The position numbers and the translations under genes are program-made. Shown piece after piece: positions 22,263 through 34,109 of a stretch of 64,000 nucleotides of DNA. Below the pieces are notes generated by a model. The model made no database searches. It saw only the letters and a list, made by a program, of their open reading frames with translations, and was not told where the DNA came from. Within the stretch, counting starts at the first letter, position 1. The number at the start of each line of letters is the position of its first letter. This DNA comes from Anastrepha obliqua (taxonomy: Eukaryota > Arthropoda > Insecta > Diptera > Tephritidae), in assembly GCF_027943255.1 (NCBI RefSeq), contig NC_072895.1, positions 72,852,001 to 72,916,000 of the forward strand. Reading direction: 5' to 3'.

Positions 22263-22870
22263 GCTTTGGCAAATTCCATGTAAAGGATGTAAGCATTATA
22301 TCTCGAAGAATAAAGGCCTCATGCAGTACCTGCTGGTGAAAGCAAGAGAAAGAACAGACCTCCAGTTGAAAAGTATGTACAAGTGGAAAAAAGACGTCTA
22401 TAAAAATAAAATAAAATGAAAAAACAAGCAAAAATCAGTGGAAAGCTAATATATGCAGAATAAATCGTGCACACTTGCATCTCCACGGCATACATTTTCA
22501 CAGAAAGGTTGGGTTTGTTTATTTTTTTACTGATGGCAATGCAACGATATGCAACATCAAATGTAAGTATACTTTTTATTTCAGCTCTATCCAGTTATTT
22601 TCAAGACTTGGATGAATGGATAAATTGTGATGAAGATTTAACAAACAATCGAGGGGTATTTCGCAGACAGCTTCTCTGCTAATATGCCGATTACAAGTAA
22701 ACAAGGCGACTGTTAAATGGACTGTGCTTCAAATATAGTTTAGATTTATGAATGAGTTCAAGTATTGCTTTCATACTCAACATTGTTTCTAATGGTGTTC
22801 ATTCAAAGGTGCAATGATAATGAGGAGGACATCATGTTAACATTTACCATTGGACTGTGTGAATACGTGT
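22263..22870. other. no gene seen
   Basis: AT-rich sequence. A short hydrophobic stretch (LGLFIFLLMAMQ) ends at a GTAAGT donor at 22563, but its 5' side has no convincing start or acceptor. I do not call it an exon. Confidence 0.35.
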
Positions 22871-22871
22871 T

Positions 22872-23115
22872 GTTGTTGTTGTTCCACAAATGGAGGGACC
22901 TACAGTTTTAAGCCGACTCCGAACGGCAGATATTTTTATGAGGAGCTTTTTCATGGCTGAAATACACTCGGAGGTTTGCCATTGCCCGCCGAGGGGCGAC
23001 CGCTATTAGAAAAATGTTTTTCTTAATTTTGGTGTTTCACCGAAATCCGAACCTACGTTCTCTCTGTGAATTCCGAATGGTAGTCACGCACCAACCCATT
23101 CGGCTACGGCGGCCA
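22872..23115 (-). mobile_element. tRNA-derived SINE copy (reverse, 3' truncated)
   Basis: Reverse-complement copy from the core (GTTCCACAAATGGAGGGACC) to the complete tRNA-like head (CACCAACCCATTCGGCTACG, GCGGCC). The AT-rich 3' end is missing and replaced by TTGTTGTTGTT. Confidence 0.8.
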
Positions 23116-23295
23116 TAGAATATTTACGTATATACAAATTTACATAAACCAACACACAGTCTTCAATAAAATTACATTATGTACATAATACTAATTAAAA
23201 GTAGAAGTCGAAAAGGATATAACGAGCTTTGGATTCTACAAACTCACTTCGATTCAAATTATTACATTTCAATTGAATTAATTTTAAGACAAATA

Positions 23296-25295
23296 CAGTA
23301 TAATTCCTCTTAACCGGCTTCGCATTAACCGGTCGACGGATTAACCGGCCTGTTTACAACAGCCGAGCGCAATGCAATATTTTCCAAGAAATTCATCGGC
23401 GAGGCGATGCGGCGAAGTAAACTATAAACGATGTTAGGATTTTGTCCTTTGTCGTTTTGATCAATTTGGTTTGTTTTTGCTGTGAGTACGGAATAACATA
23501 TTTCTTTCAATAACAATGTGTGCAAAGCGCAAACGACTTGTGGTTTCGATGGATACACGTTTAAAAGTGCTAAGGCGGATTGATAATGGTGAATCCGTAG
23601 CGAAAATATGTGCAGAATTTAATGTTGGAAAAAGCACTGTAAATGACTGACGAAGAGATAGGCGTTCCATTGAGGAGTTTTGCCCGAAAATGGAATCTGA
23701 TAGAAATCTGGGTAGCCGTTGTACGAGAAAAAAACCAATTTGCGAGGTCGTCCATGAAGCTTTGTGGCTCTGGTTTCTTCAGGAACGTCGAAGAGGTACA
23801 CCGATTGGCGGCCCAATTTTGAAAGAAAAAGCTTTGGCTATCCACCAGAAGATTAATATTGGAGGTGACTTTGTGGCAAGTGATGGTTGGCTTAATCGAT
23901 GGAAGAAGCGACACGGAATTCATTTCGCATATGTAAGTGGAGAAAAAATGTCTGCTGATACTTCTGGTGCGACAGAATTCAAGACTAAGTTTGGTGAAAT
24001 GGTTAAAACAGAGGAATTATCTCCAGAACAAGTCTATAATATGGACGAGACCGGGCTTAACATTAAAATGAAACAACTTTTCTAGGCAGTCATGAACAGT
24101 CTGGCTCTGGCTTCAAAAAGAACAAAGAACGTATTACAGTGGCCGTTTGTTCGAATGCAGCAGGGACTCATAAAATTCCTCTTTTCGTTATTGGAAAGTC
24201 TGCTAAACCACAGGCATTCAAAAACTTGAATCCATCTTCCCTTCCGGTTTATTATAAGTCACAAAAATCAGCGTGGATGAATTCAGACTTGTTTAAAGAA
24301 TGGTTTAATTTGGAGTTTGTTCCAAAAGTTAAAAAACATTTAAAAAGTGTAAACTTGCCCATTAAAACAATTCTTGTGTTAGATAATGCTCCAACCCATC
24401 CTGATGACTGCGCTGTAGATGACATAAAATTAGTTTATCTTCCTCCTAATGTGACAAGCTTAGTGCAACCAATGGACCAAGGAGTGATCGAAAGCTTAAA
24501 AAGACGATACAGGCGTAAACTTGTTTCTGAAATTCTGCAACATTCGGAGAGTGAAGACAAAGGCCTTTTAGAAGTCATCAAAAAGATCAATATCAAGGAC
24601 GTTATCTATATGTTAGCTACAGCATTTCAAGAAATGCCCTCTTCAACGTTTGTTAAGTCTTGGAGAAAACTTTGGTCAGATGTTGAGAATCTAATTGTGA
24701 TCTCGAATACTGCAGGGACTGAAGAAGAAGAAAACAAATCTACTTTACAAGACCTTCAAAAGTTATCGGGTAACGAATCATTACAGGCAGAAGATGTGGA
24801 AAATTGGATGATAAACTGTGACGACCACCTTGAAAATGAATTTTTGAATGAAGACGAAATCATAGATTTAGCAAACAAAGAACAAGAGGAAGATGATGAG
24901 AGTAGTGACGTTGAAGAGGAGAAAACAGTTTCTCATGAAGCCAAAAATGTGATGGAAATTGCATTGAAATACATTGAGCAGCAACATGAGTCAATAGCAT
25001 TAGACGTTTTGGTGATTAGAAAATGGAGGGATGTCGCATTCAGAAATTCGCTGAAGGTTAAAAAACAGAAGAAAATCACAGACTTTTCCAAAAAATAATT
25101 ATTACACTTATATTTAATTGATGTAACACATTAACATATGTAAATATGAAATACATAAATGTGTAAAAAATGCTTCTCCATTTTTTATATGTATGTATAC
25201 AATATATTATACAAGTACACTTCGGATTAACCGGCCAAAACGGCAACCGGCCAGGTATGCAGTCCCGAGGTGACCGGTTAAGAGGAATTGTACTG
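23296..25295 (+). mobile_element. Tigger/pogo-type DNA transposon, 2.0 kb, nearly complete
   Basis: Perfectly placed ends CAGTATAATTCCTCTTAACC and, in reverse, CAGTACAATTCCTCTTAACC, flanked by TA. Subterminal TTAACCGG blocks repeat near both ends and are likely transposase-binding sites. The transposase begins at ATG 23516 with a CENP-B/psq helix-turn-helix (MDTRLKVLRRIDNGESVAKI), continues through a second DNA-binding domain (SDGWLNRWKKRHGI) and ends at 25098. The DDE domain has NMDETGL, VLDNAPTHP and VQPMDQGVI, with 30 residues between the last two Asp. Breaks: TGA at 23648, TAG at 24083 and a frameshift between about 24085 and 24139. The ends look functional but the protein is not. Confidence 0.93.
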
Positions 25296-25297
25296 TA

Positions 25298-25772
25298 AGT
25301 ATAAACATTTCAACACGTAATTTCTCCATTAAGCAAAAACGAACTGTTTTCGTCAGTTATTTTTGGCGCGTTTCTTCTGGCAGCCTGCCATTTCGCCTAT
25401 CAGCTGTTCAAAATCCCATAATGTGTGAGTGCTGCCAAGTTTTGAAACGTTCTCATCATGGGCGCGCTCTCTCTCAAAATGAAAGAGTTTCCCCATCTTA
25501 TTATCTATGAACATACCAACCTAATCGTGTATTCTATCATTCTTGAATAAATGATAAATACTCACTTCGCCTTGCAAAAAACGTAATGCTTCAAGTCTAA
25601 GATGGCAACTATGGCTCTACCTTTTAAAAGCTGTCAAAAAAATATAATATTTCCATAAACAGCTGTTGACCAGTGCCCTTATCATTTGTATCGTGCGAGA
25701 TTTTAGATTACAAACTTACTCTACAATCTACTTTAAATAAAAACACGGTGAATCCTCTTGCAGTTTAAGCAT
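25298..25772. promoter_or_regulatory. upstream region of Ccs (promoter and 5' UTR not resolved)
   Basis: Non-coding sequence between the Tigger element and the Ccs start. The CAGCTG-rich stretches near 25390 and 25660 were noted. No TATA box with a clear initiator can be assigned. Confidence 0.3.
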
Positions 25773-26669
25773 ATGAGCGAAATTAAGGTAAGAATTTACC
25801 AGCCCCCTAATCCCCACTTTAACTACTTCATTAACAAACAGGTAGAATTCGCTGTTCAAATAAATGGCGAGCGTTGCGCTGAAAAAGTGCGCAATGTCCT
25901 CAAAGATTGCGGCAAAGTACACATTGATGCCACTGAGGGACGAGTCACGGTAGAGACAAAAGAACCTTGGTGTGTTTTAAAAGAAAAAATCGAGTGCACT
26001 GGACGAAAGGCAGTGTTGGTCGGCTTTGGTGGGCAATCTGCTGTGGCGATTATAAATACAACTGGCAGTGATGTTGATCGCACACCAATTCAAGGAATTT
26101 TGCGTTTTAGTGCGCTAACAAAGGATCATCCCGGCATAGTAGTGGACGGTGTTGTGGATGGGTTAACACCCGGCTTGCATGGTGTGCATGTGCATGAGAC
26201 AGGTGATGTGTCAAAAGGTTGTGCCTCGCTCGGAGAGCACTATAACCCACGTGGTTCACCTCATGGTGGTCCGGATGATGTACCAGAAGCAAGACATGCA
26301 GGCGATTTGGGAAATATACGTGCGGATGATAGTGGAAGAGCTACTTTTCGTTTTATTGATCCTGTATTAGCCGTGTGGGATATCGTTGGGCGTTCGGTGG
26401 CCATAACAGCAAACGCTGACGATATGGGAAGAGGTGGAAACGCACAGAGTCGCATTGATGGAAATGCTGGTGAACGGTAAGAGTTTACTATTATTGTTTT
26501 AGAAGTTTAATTTTTACCTTTTTATTTTAATAGCATTGCCTGCGGAATTATTGCACGTTCGGCGGGAATTTTGGAAAATTTTAAAAAGATTTGTGCATGT
26601 GACGGTGTAACACTATGGGACGAACGCAACAAACCCATAGCTGGTGGTGACCGTACACTTAAGTTATGA
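25773..26669 (+). CDS. Ccs: copper chaperone for superoxide dismutase (CCS)
   Basis: CCS loads copper into Cu/Zn SOD1 and forms its disulfide in the cytosol and mitochondrial intermembrane space. Three coding exons: 25773-25787 (MSEIK), 25842-26476 and 26534-26669, total 261 residues. Domain I (about residues 6-75) has [12 protein letters not shown] where copper chaperones have MxCxxC, so only one Cys remains. Domain II is SOD-like: [30 protein letters not shown] and DGNAGER. The SOD1 copper ligand His120 is absent (VAITANADD). Domain III has the CAC (CxC) copper-transfer motif near the C-terminus. Intron 1 is only 54 nt, divisible by three and stop-free, so exons 1 and 2 look like one ORF; family alignment favours splicing. 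AATAAA at 26751. Confidence 0.95.
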
Positions 26670-26756
26670 AGGAAGCAAATAGGTGGTGTTAAAATTAACT
26701 AGCATTAGGAATATAACAGGTATATCCAAGTGTAGGCTGTGGGAATAAGTAATAAA

Positions 26757-27126
26757 TTGGACAATTTTTGCTTGCATTTAAAATGATGTTTTGTTTTTAT
26801 TCACTATCTTCGATAAGTATGCTTTTATCATTCTCATTGCAACCTTTTGTCGCCGCCTTTATTTTTGCCAATTGCATTTTACACTTGCTTTTATAACTTT
26901 GAACCAATTTTCCACAATGAACATGCGGGGATATTGCGAAAGTGGCATGAATCTATAAGTTATTTTAGGTTTTAGAAGTTAGTGTAATACGTGCAGTGGA
27001 TGCTCAGAATTTTTTAGTAGTTGAAATAAGAACCTTTAAAAATTATTTTGAAAATTTAAGTAAAACCTTAAAATATGAAACAAGGAAAAAATTGCTTCAG
27101 TTTTATTGGACATTAAATTTTCATAT
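26757..27126. other. intergenic region between convergent genes
   Basis: About 370 bases between the Ccs poly(A) signal and the stop codon of the - strand gene. Nothing coding is seen. Confidence 0.5.
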
Positions 27127-28813
27127 TTAAGAGTTCTGAGCGCCCACTGCAACAGCTAACTCAAATTTAAAAACAATATATATATATGTATATATATATA
27201 TATCTTACCTCTATATAATCTTCAGTAGCTTCGTAAGGTATACATTGCTCCAAAAGATCGATTATAGTTTGGAATTCTTCCACTTTTAGAATGAATTTCA
27301 TGTCACTAATGTTTTGTTTATACCAATCTGCATATGCAGTAATATTCTTATCAATATCCATTGTTGTGGCAGTTGCAGCACGAACAGACAGTAGTAAATG
27401 AAGCATAGCCTCCCGAGAAGGAATTGCAGCTAGTTCAACAAGTCGAGCTTTGAAGTATTCTACATATGAGGGAAAGGGGTTTGCATTTACATAATAAATT
27501 TTATATTAAAAAGAGGATTGCCTTACTTCTCATGCTCACAGCGCTTTCGTGAGTGCAGTTACTAGCAACAGTTTGTAGCAAAATAAAGTAAAACTTCCAC
27601 TCCTTAAAATGTTCAAACGTGGACAATTTAAAGAGATAGGAAACTGCTTCCTGTTCCGAACATCGAAGTAACTAAACTTAAATGGAGTTAATAACTGCAC
27701 AAAACTTTGATATAAAACTTACATTGTTATACAACCGCTTCGTAAAATGAATTTTGTCCACGCCTTCGTTTATCCAGTTTGTAAAACTAGCAAAAGCTGA
27801 CTTAGTATTGCTCTTATGTAGTTCTAAAACAATGCGTATATGCTTTTGGATCAAACTGATTACAAAATCACCTAAAGGAAAAGTTCAAATGCAAAGTTTT
27901 AGATTTTAATAAAACTGAATATTATGTATACTACCCCTGAGCCTTGATACAATACAATATGATGTCAAAAACACCATTCTGATTCTAATTAGCATATTGC
28001 AACAGCAATAATTCTACATCCGGCAGCTCACACAGTATTGGCTATTCAAGTTTTCTCGCCAATTTGTTACAATATGGGTTCTTTGGGTACTGAAGGCAGA
28101 CAATTTTGGTCGCTCATTTGAAGACATACATAAACACACTTTCGTCAAAATCTAGTTTTGTGTTGTACCAAGGAACAGGTATAAGAATCTTACCTGGAGC
28201 ATGCCTTGTAATACTATTTAAGTATTTCAGATCATTTATTTTGGGATTTTGTAATAAATCAGTATAGAGACTGCGAAGGCACTCATCGAGAACATCATTC
28301 AATCTTATTCCATTATTCTTATCTACAATAATTCTCGTATTATGACAAACTCAATTAGTTTTACAATTAAACAACTTAGTATTACCATAATGGGCGGCAA
28401 CAAATAACTCGCGGATTAAATCAAATTCAGCTTCGAGAAAATCATTTAGAATAAATTGCAGCTCTTCAACATTTTCCTGGCTGCAAAAATGCAAACATTA
28501 GTTCATTTTTAATATTCATGTACGTGTTTTGATGCCATTAACAACCTGAGTACATAGTTGCTTGCTGTCAGGACATTAGAAGCTTGTAGCACTGCTAAAG
28601 CACGCAGACTACCTATATTCCAAGGCAACTTGCAGAAATTCCGTGCAACCAACAACTGGAATTAGCCATTCATACCAATTTTTGGAACTTTAGAGAAATA
28701 TACATAGGTATATATAATATTTTTACCTGCTCAATGGGGCTTAAATTCCGCAACAGCATTTCTAGCCCGTACTGGTCATAAAGTACAGGCCTGCTGCATC
28801 TCTCTTCTATAGC
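27127..28813 (-). CDS. C-terminal part of an eight-exon gene, product not recognised
   Basis: Eight exons with good GT-AG sites and matching phases give 332 residues ending LAVAVGAQNS. Exons on the - strand: 28813-28727, 28655-28546, 28480-28386, 28322-28194, 27871-27723, 27671-27527, 27459-27209, 27159-27127. The protein is mostly helical, Leu-rich and without a membrane segment or recognised catalytic motif: examples are YDQYGLEMLLRNLSPIEQLL, LQFILNDFLEAEFDLIRELF and LRCSEQEAVSYLFKL. It looks like the alpha-solenoid end of a larger protein. The first exon seen opens with an acceptor (AAATTGCAG), so the N-terminus is elsewhere; I find no upstream exon up to about 29.5 kb. No stops or frameshifts interrupt the spliced frame, which argues for a live gene. 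Confidence 0.8.
27160..27208. repeat. TA-rich microsatellite inside a 49-nt intron
   Basis: TATATATATGTATATATATA-type repeat makes up most of the last intron of the - strand gene. Confidence 0.7.
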
Positions 28814-29806
28814 CTGCAATTTCGAGAAACTTGGTTTAGTCTATGCCATTGCAATGGACACGGTCTATAAAAGAATTCAAATTAATCCAGGTCCGTTCCC
28901 TTAACAGAGACAGTTTAAATAATCACTCATTAGCAATTCACCTGAAATACAACTTTCAAACTTTCCCCTACTTCATATCCCATTTTTTATTCCCATACGT
29001 TAAACTACAATCCACATACAAACCATATTAAAATGGATTATTTTCCCGCTTATTTAATTCAAATCGAGCCAAAATGGGCAGCTGATTATTGGCAGCACAT
29101 ATATGCATAGGTATGTTTGTCTACAATTATTAGTAAGCAAAATTAAATCTCAAGGTAGAGGTGACTTAACATAAAGCCGTAGCCAAGGTGAATTGAACAC
29201 TGAAGGTGGCGTCTTCCCAAAACAGTTACTTTATTTTTCGCGATTTTGACAAATCTGAAGTCAGGCTCCTTTCGAATACAAAACGAACGAACAAAACAAA
29301 CAAAAGGAGGACAAATTAAATGTTTGTGAAAGTTCAGTGAATGGCATGGCGATATTGTGATATGTGAGATTTAAACTTATGAAAACGAAGTGTCACAGTT
29401 AAATTGTGAAAGCACAAATTAATATAAAGCCTCCAAATGCTAAAATTTTTCTTTTAAAGCAACTGTCAACAACAACTTGGCATTGCCAAGTTATGTTATC
29501 CTCGTCTTGAGAATGCCGTCAAGTAATTCAATATATTATGCTCGCGCTCTTGGTTGTTTGATTTATATGATGGAGAGGTAAGAAGAACGTCGAGATTTTG
29601 AGTGAATCCGTTTTTGCAAGGAATGGAAATCACAATCTGGAAAACTAAAATATCAAAGATGCTGCTAATGTGAGCGTCACAAAAATTACCTATTGGCTGC
29701 TAAACATCCAAATGACTGCCCATTGCTTCATAGATGTTGGTAACATATGACTTAAAACATTTCATGACATGAATTACCTGCTTCATTATATTTGCTGTCT
29801 TAAAGT
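28814..29806. other. no exon found upstream of the - strand gene
   Basis: AT-rich sequence. I looked for exons of the gene at 27127-28813 and found no acceptor-donor pair with an open frame that fits. Confidence 0.4.
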
Positions 29807-29899
29807 ACGTTCACATGCATTAATTACCAATAAATCCACAAAATTAACCTACCCGTTCACATATGGCAGATTACCTGCAAAATTGACAATCAGCTGTCG
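29807..29899 (-). mobile_element. partial copy of the ACGTTCACAT MITE family
   Basis: ACGTTCACATGCATTAATTA, then AATAAATCCACAAAATTAA and CCCGTTCACATATGGCAGAT, correspond to the reverse complement of the right ends of the elements at 33469 and 46788. Only that end is present. Confidence 0.7.
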
Positions 29900-29929
29900 A
29901 TACTGTTTTAAAGAGAGATAGAAATTGAT

Positions 29930-30400
29930 CCGAAGAACACATGGAAACGTTGCCTTCATGCTGGGCATGGCTGTTTCAGGGAGTATTTGTACAAATACAA
30001 GCACACAGACTCCCCATTTTGCCTATACTGCCAAGAAAAATATGAAACCCTGAGCATGCCCTGTTAGAATGCTCTCGATTTGATGGGGAACGAAGCATGG
30101 GGCACTCAAATATCGGCGAGAGCATGGCAGCTGCTACCCTAGTACAATATATGCTAGAATCTGAAGAAACGTGGAACTATGGTTGTAACGTAGCCTCAAC
30201 AATTATGCGAAGGCTGAGACATAATGACAATGAATGCATACATGAGTGAATAAACACATCCTGCCCCCTCGAAGGAATATCTTAACTGGTAGTACCGAGG
30301 GAAAAAAGCAGAACAGCGAGGCGATCGGGTGGGAAATTTGCATGTGAATCGGGCATTCATATGAGTCGGCACATACGTATCTTTGGAAGATTCCACCTCC
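29930..30400 (+). mobile_element. R1-type non-LTR retrotransposon C-terminal fragment
   Basis: With frame corrections this encodes REYLYKYKHTDSPFCLYCQ, then KYETL and a Cys/His knuckle (the C-x2-C, H, C spacing of R1/Jockey ORF2 tails), then NYGCNVASTIMRRLRHND and a stop near 30248. A 3' UTR follows. Everything upstream of the C-terminus is missing. Confidence 0.65.
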
Positions 30401-30429
30401 AAGGTCCGCATAGCAAAAAAAAAAAAAAA

Positions 30430-32775
30430 CAAGATCACCAGGGAGGGCTATAACGCGCACAGACGTGTTCGAGAGCGAGACAACGGTGGAGGCCTAGCGT
30501 TCATAGTCCATCACACAGTGCAGTATCTTCTCTTCGATGAAGGCATCGATCGCATGGGCAGCACCTTAGAATGTCAAAGTATAGTTTTCCGGTCAGGCGA
30601 TGCCGAGCTCGAAATCTTTAATGTATTCATACACCCTGACGCCTGCTGTTCGGCAGGATATAACCCTGACATAGGTGCACTCATCAGAGGTGAAAACCGA
30701 TTGTTTGTAGGTGACTTCAAGCCTGCCAAACGATCGTAGGGGACAACTATTGGTAGAGCAGATAGATCATTCGACATTTAGCACAGTAAACGACGACGCC
30801 CCCATTAGAGTAGTGGGCAATTGTAGCAGCTCGCCTGACATAACAATAGCTTGCGCTCGTCTGAAAAATAGCATAACCTGGCGACCTATGCTATCGCTTG
30901 CATCAGACCACTTGCTTATTATCGTCTCGACTGAGAGATCTGCCGAGAGACCTAATTGAGCTGGCTTCGCAGAATTCACCGCAAAAAACTTTCACCGCTC
31001 TTCCCATCCCCACTGAAGCATTTCCCAGCTGAAGCAACCAGTTAAGCAATCGAGCGTGACCACCCACGCCAGATCGATCCCGGGGATCCCCGCATAAGGG
31101 ATCTCAAGATCCGGCAACTGGTAAATCAACACAAGCGGACCAAATGGGTTGAGCCCCTGCAATTTCCCTACTGGTGTGAGTAAGCTCTGGTCCACCGTAA
31201 GACCGCTGTCGAACCTGACGAAGCACAACGACAAGGTGGGCATCATCTTTAATGGTTGCACTTCGTTGGACCCGAAGAGATGCGCGAGCTATTTTAGCCG
31301 CCTTTTCACACTGCATTCTTCGGCCGACAGAACCGTGCCATCAGACGGCTGCACAAACTGACGAACGATAGTGCGCCACTTACTTTCTCCAGTGATGAGA
31401 GCTCCCCTTTAACAAATCGAAATCATCTAAATCCATTGCCCTGACGAACTGAAAACACTGAGGCTAAAGCACCTTTGGAGTAGGATTTCTCACAAGGGTC
31501 TTTAATCTGTCCCTTTAACCCCTTTAATCTGTCTGCTTTCGACACTGTCAGCCATTCCACGCTACTAGATGATATTTATCAGTCGACACTAGCGTCAGGG
31601 CTGAAGAGGTGGGCAGCCAACTATCTGAGCGGTCGTCACTCGTCAGTGATTTTTCGCGACCAAACATCTCAACAGAGGAAGATCAAGCAAGGTGTTCCGC
31701 TGGGTGGTGTCCTTCCCCCTTGCTGTCCAATTTCTATTTATATCTCGAAACTCCCTCAACCACCAGAGGGAGTCTCCCTGGTCTCATATGTAGACGACTG
31801 CACCATAATGGCGTCGGGCAATGACATCGATGGCCTGTGCTCCAAAGTGAACAACTACCTCACCGACCACTAAGTCTACGACGACCCTCTTTACCACCTG
31901 GCGAAAGGAGGTCAAACTGCCCCTCAAGGTACAAGTCGAAGACACACCAATTCCGACTGTAAACAATCCCAAAATTTTGGGTGTAACCTTTGATAGTTTG
32001 TCTCCTTCTCTGCGCACACAATTGCATTAAAGTCCAAAATCGCAACAAGGTCCTCAAATAGCTTGCCGAAAGTACTTGGGGCAAAGACAAAGAACTGTTG
32101 CTATTCGTATTTAAGGCAATTGGCCGGCCAGTTCTAAACTATGCTGCGCTTGTCTGGTCGCCTGGAACTAGTGATTCGCAGTGAATAAAGCTTCAGACAT
32201 GCCATTCGGACAGCGATGGATTGCCTCCTGACGTCCCCCACTCAGCACCTTCACAATGAGGCACAGATACTCCCCTTAATGGAGCACAATAAACTGCTCA
32301 GCAAGCAGTTCCTGTTAGGGTGCTACCGTAAGGCACGTCGGAAGACACCTTTCAAACTATGCCGACGAGATCCAGGACAAAACTGACAGAAATCTACTGG
32401 ACCAGACAGTGTTTAAACAGACATTAACCGACATTCACAGGGAGACTGTTACGACCTACAGCAGATGAAGAGCTGAAGCTTCCCCGTGAGACACGCGTAA
32501 CACTGGCACAATTAGGTTCTGGATATTGTAGCAGGTTAAACTCCTACTTATCCAGAATTGACTCCAACATACCAAACATATGTCCGGCATGTGAAGGCAC
32601 CCCGCACAACGCTAACCACCTTTTCACATGCCTTTAAAACCTACTCATCTAACACCCCTCTCCCTCGGGACCCAACCCGTCGAAACAGCATGTTTCCTGG
32701 GCCTACCTTTAGATGAGCCAGACGAAGACGACCGGTGATATACGCTACACTGACGGGGCTTACATTACTGGTACA
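30430..32775 (+). pseudogene. Jockey-like non-LTR retrotransposon, heavily broken
   Basis: Remnants run in order. The endonuclease spans about 30470-30960 (GGGLAFIVHHTVQYLLFDEG; GDFK where GDFN is expected; SSPDITIA; SLASDHLLI), with a deletion and frameshift near 30715. A linker runs 31150-31380 (GVSKLWSTVRPLSN). RT pieces run 31600-31870 (RKIKQGVPLGGVLPP, LVSYVDDCTIMASG with the YVDD motif), and the C-terminal domain lies about 32090-32740 with a CxxC...HxxxxC motif. The 3' end has the ACTGACGGGGCTTAC segment and CAACAACAA, as in the related copy at 59148. Many stops and frameshifts make it inactive. Confidence 0.85.
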
Positions 32776-32934
32776 ACAACAAGAACATGTATGTGTAAAT
32801 ATTTTATACTTTGCTTTAAAAGCGTAGGTAATGGAATTGAATTTGAGTTGTGATCTCAAACAAACATACTTTTATTAAATGCGTGTATTTGTTGTTGTTT
32901 TCCCCATACAGGCATTTCGTATTAGAGGAAACCA

Positions 32935-33115
32935 TTACTCACATAAAATGTCATAACTCAGGAACGGCTGCACCGATTTCAATCAAACTTCACACAAACC
33001 ACCTCCTCAAAGATAGAAAAGAACTCTAAAATTTTTGTGTCAATCGGTTTGGCGGTTCTTGAGTTATAAGATTACCAAGGAAATGTAACTTCTTTTTATA
33101 TATATAGATTTTTAA
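32935..33115 (+). repeat. repeat fragment, possibly a Helitron-like 3' segment
   Basis: AACGGCTGCACCGATTTCAA, then GGCGGTTCTTGAGTTATAAG, ending in TTTTTATATATATAGATTT. This resembles the body of short insect non-autonomous Helitron-like repeats. No second copy exists in the window to define its edges. Confidence 0.35.
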
Positions 33116-33468
33116 GCTAAAAAAAATTAATCACTAATTTTATATTGTTTTAACTTATTCAGTTCGTTGTTTTACAAATTTATTTTTGTTACCCACTTTT
33201 TATGCTACTTTCAATTTTGAATAGATTCACTTCGTATTTTTTTAATTTTTTGCTTACTGACGTATTTTATACTGATTGCTGATATAAGCCTACTGGGAAA
33301 CGGAGCGCTCAACACTAATCTCAATGGTGGTAAGGAAACTGATATTAGCAATTTTGTTTGAAAAATACCCAATTTATGTTTCTCCCGGTGTGGCACTACT
33401 GCCGAGTGTTATAAATAATGCACATTCACTGTCGCGAAAAAGAGTTTCGCATCTAGTCATCTAAAAAT

Positions 33469-34109
33469 ACGTTCACATAGAAGTAGATTATCTATATTTT
33501 CGAGCTTAACTCCCAATCCGTAATTAAAAGGCGAGATTTCCCATACAAAATTTCCCTCCCAAATCTGAGGTTATAAATAATCCTAGATAATAACCATACT
33601 TTTCGAGATACAACCCTGTGTTTTCTGTGTAATAGATCATTATTTTTATGAGTATAAAGAAAAACGTCAAAGTCAAAGCTAAATATGATAAAATGGATGC
33701 CAGCAAAGAGAACATAATTCTAATAAAATGTTTGTTAGGTATTATTAACTATGCATTCATATAACAGAAAAAAAGTGTGTGCTCTGTTATTATTTGTTAT
33801 AAAATGTAATATCGAATGCGTATTGCTGCCATATTTTTGAAACCTCAGTAAACGTCGTTTACGGATTTCCTCCAACTGTTTATTATTAGCAGCCAAATGC
33901 GCGATTAAATTAGCTATTCATTCTCTTTGTCTTTTTTTCATATCGTTAATAATAATTAAACAAACCAAAAACACCGAAATATTCCACCAAAAAAATTTCT
34001 ATGAACATGACTATTGCCAACTGATTGTCAATTTTGCAGGAAATCTGCCATATGTGAACGAGCAGATTAATTATGTGGATTTATTGGTAATTATGGCATA
34101 TGTGAACGT
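33469..34109 (+). mobile_element. ACGTTCACAT MITE, copy 1 (about 640 bp)
   Basis: Starts ACGTTCACATAGAAG and ends CATATGTGAACGT, short inverted ends. It shares most of its length with 46788-47416: AACTCCCAATCCGTAATTAA near the left end, GTAATATCGAATGCGTATTG in the middle, and ATCTGCCATATGTGAACG near the right. It has no coding capacity. An extra inward ATATGTGAACG motif lies about 50 bases before the right end. Confidence 0.75.

Noticed and set aside
22467..22682. Hydrophobic frame ending in a GTAAGT donor at 22563 (LGLFIFLLMAMQ)
   Set aside because: No ATG at the right place, weak acceptor, and phase 0 without a following mini-exon; could be chance.
26107..26455. Antisense and off-frame ORFs across Ccs
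   Set aside because: Shadows of the Ccs coding exon.
29540..29640. - strand open stretch considered as an upstream exon of the 27127-28813 gene
   Set aside because: Acceptor present, but no donor of fitting phase and no similar helical composition.
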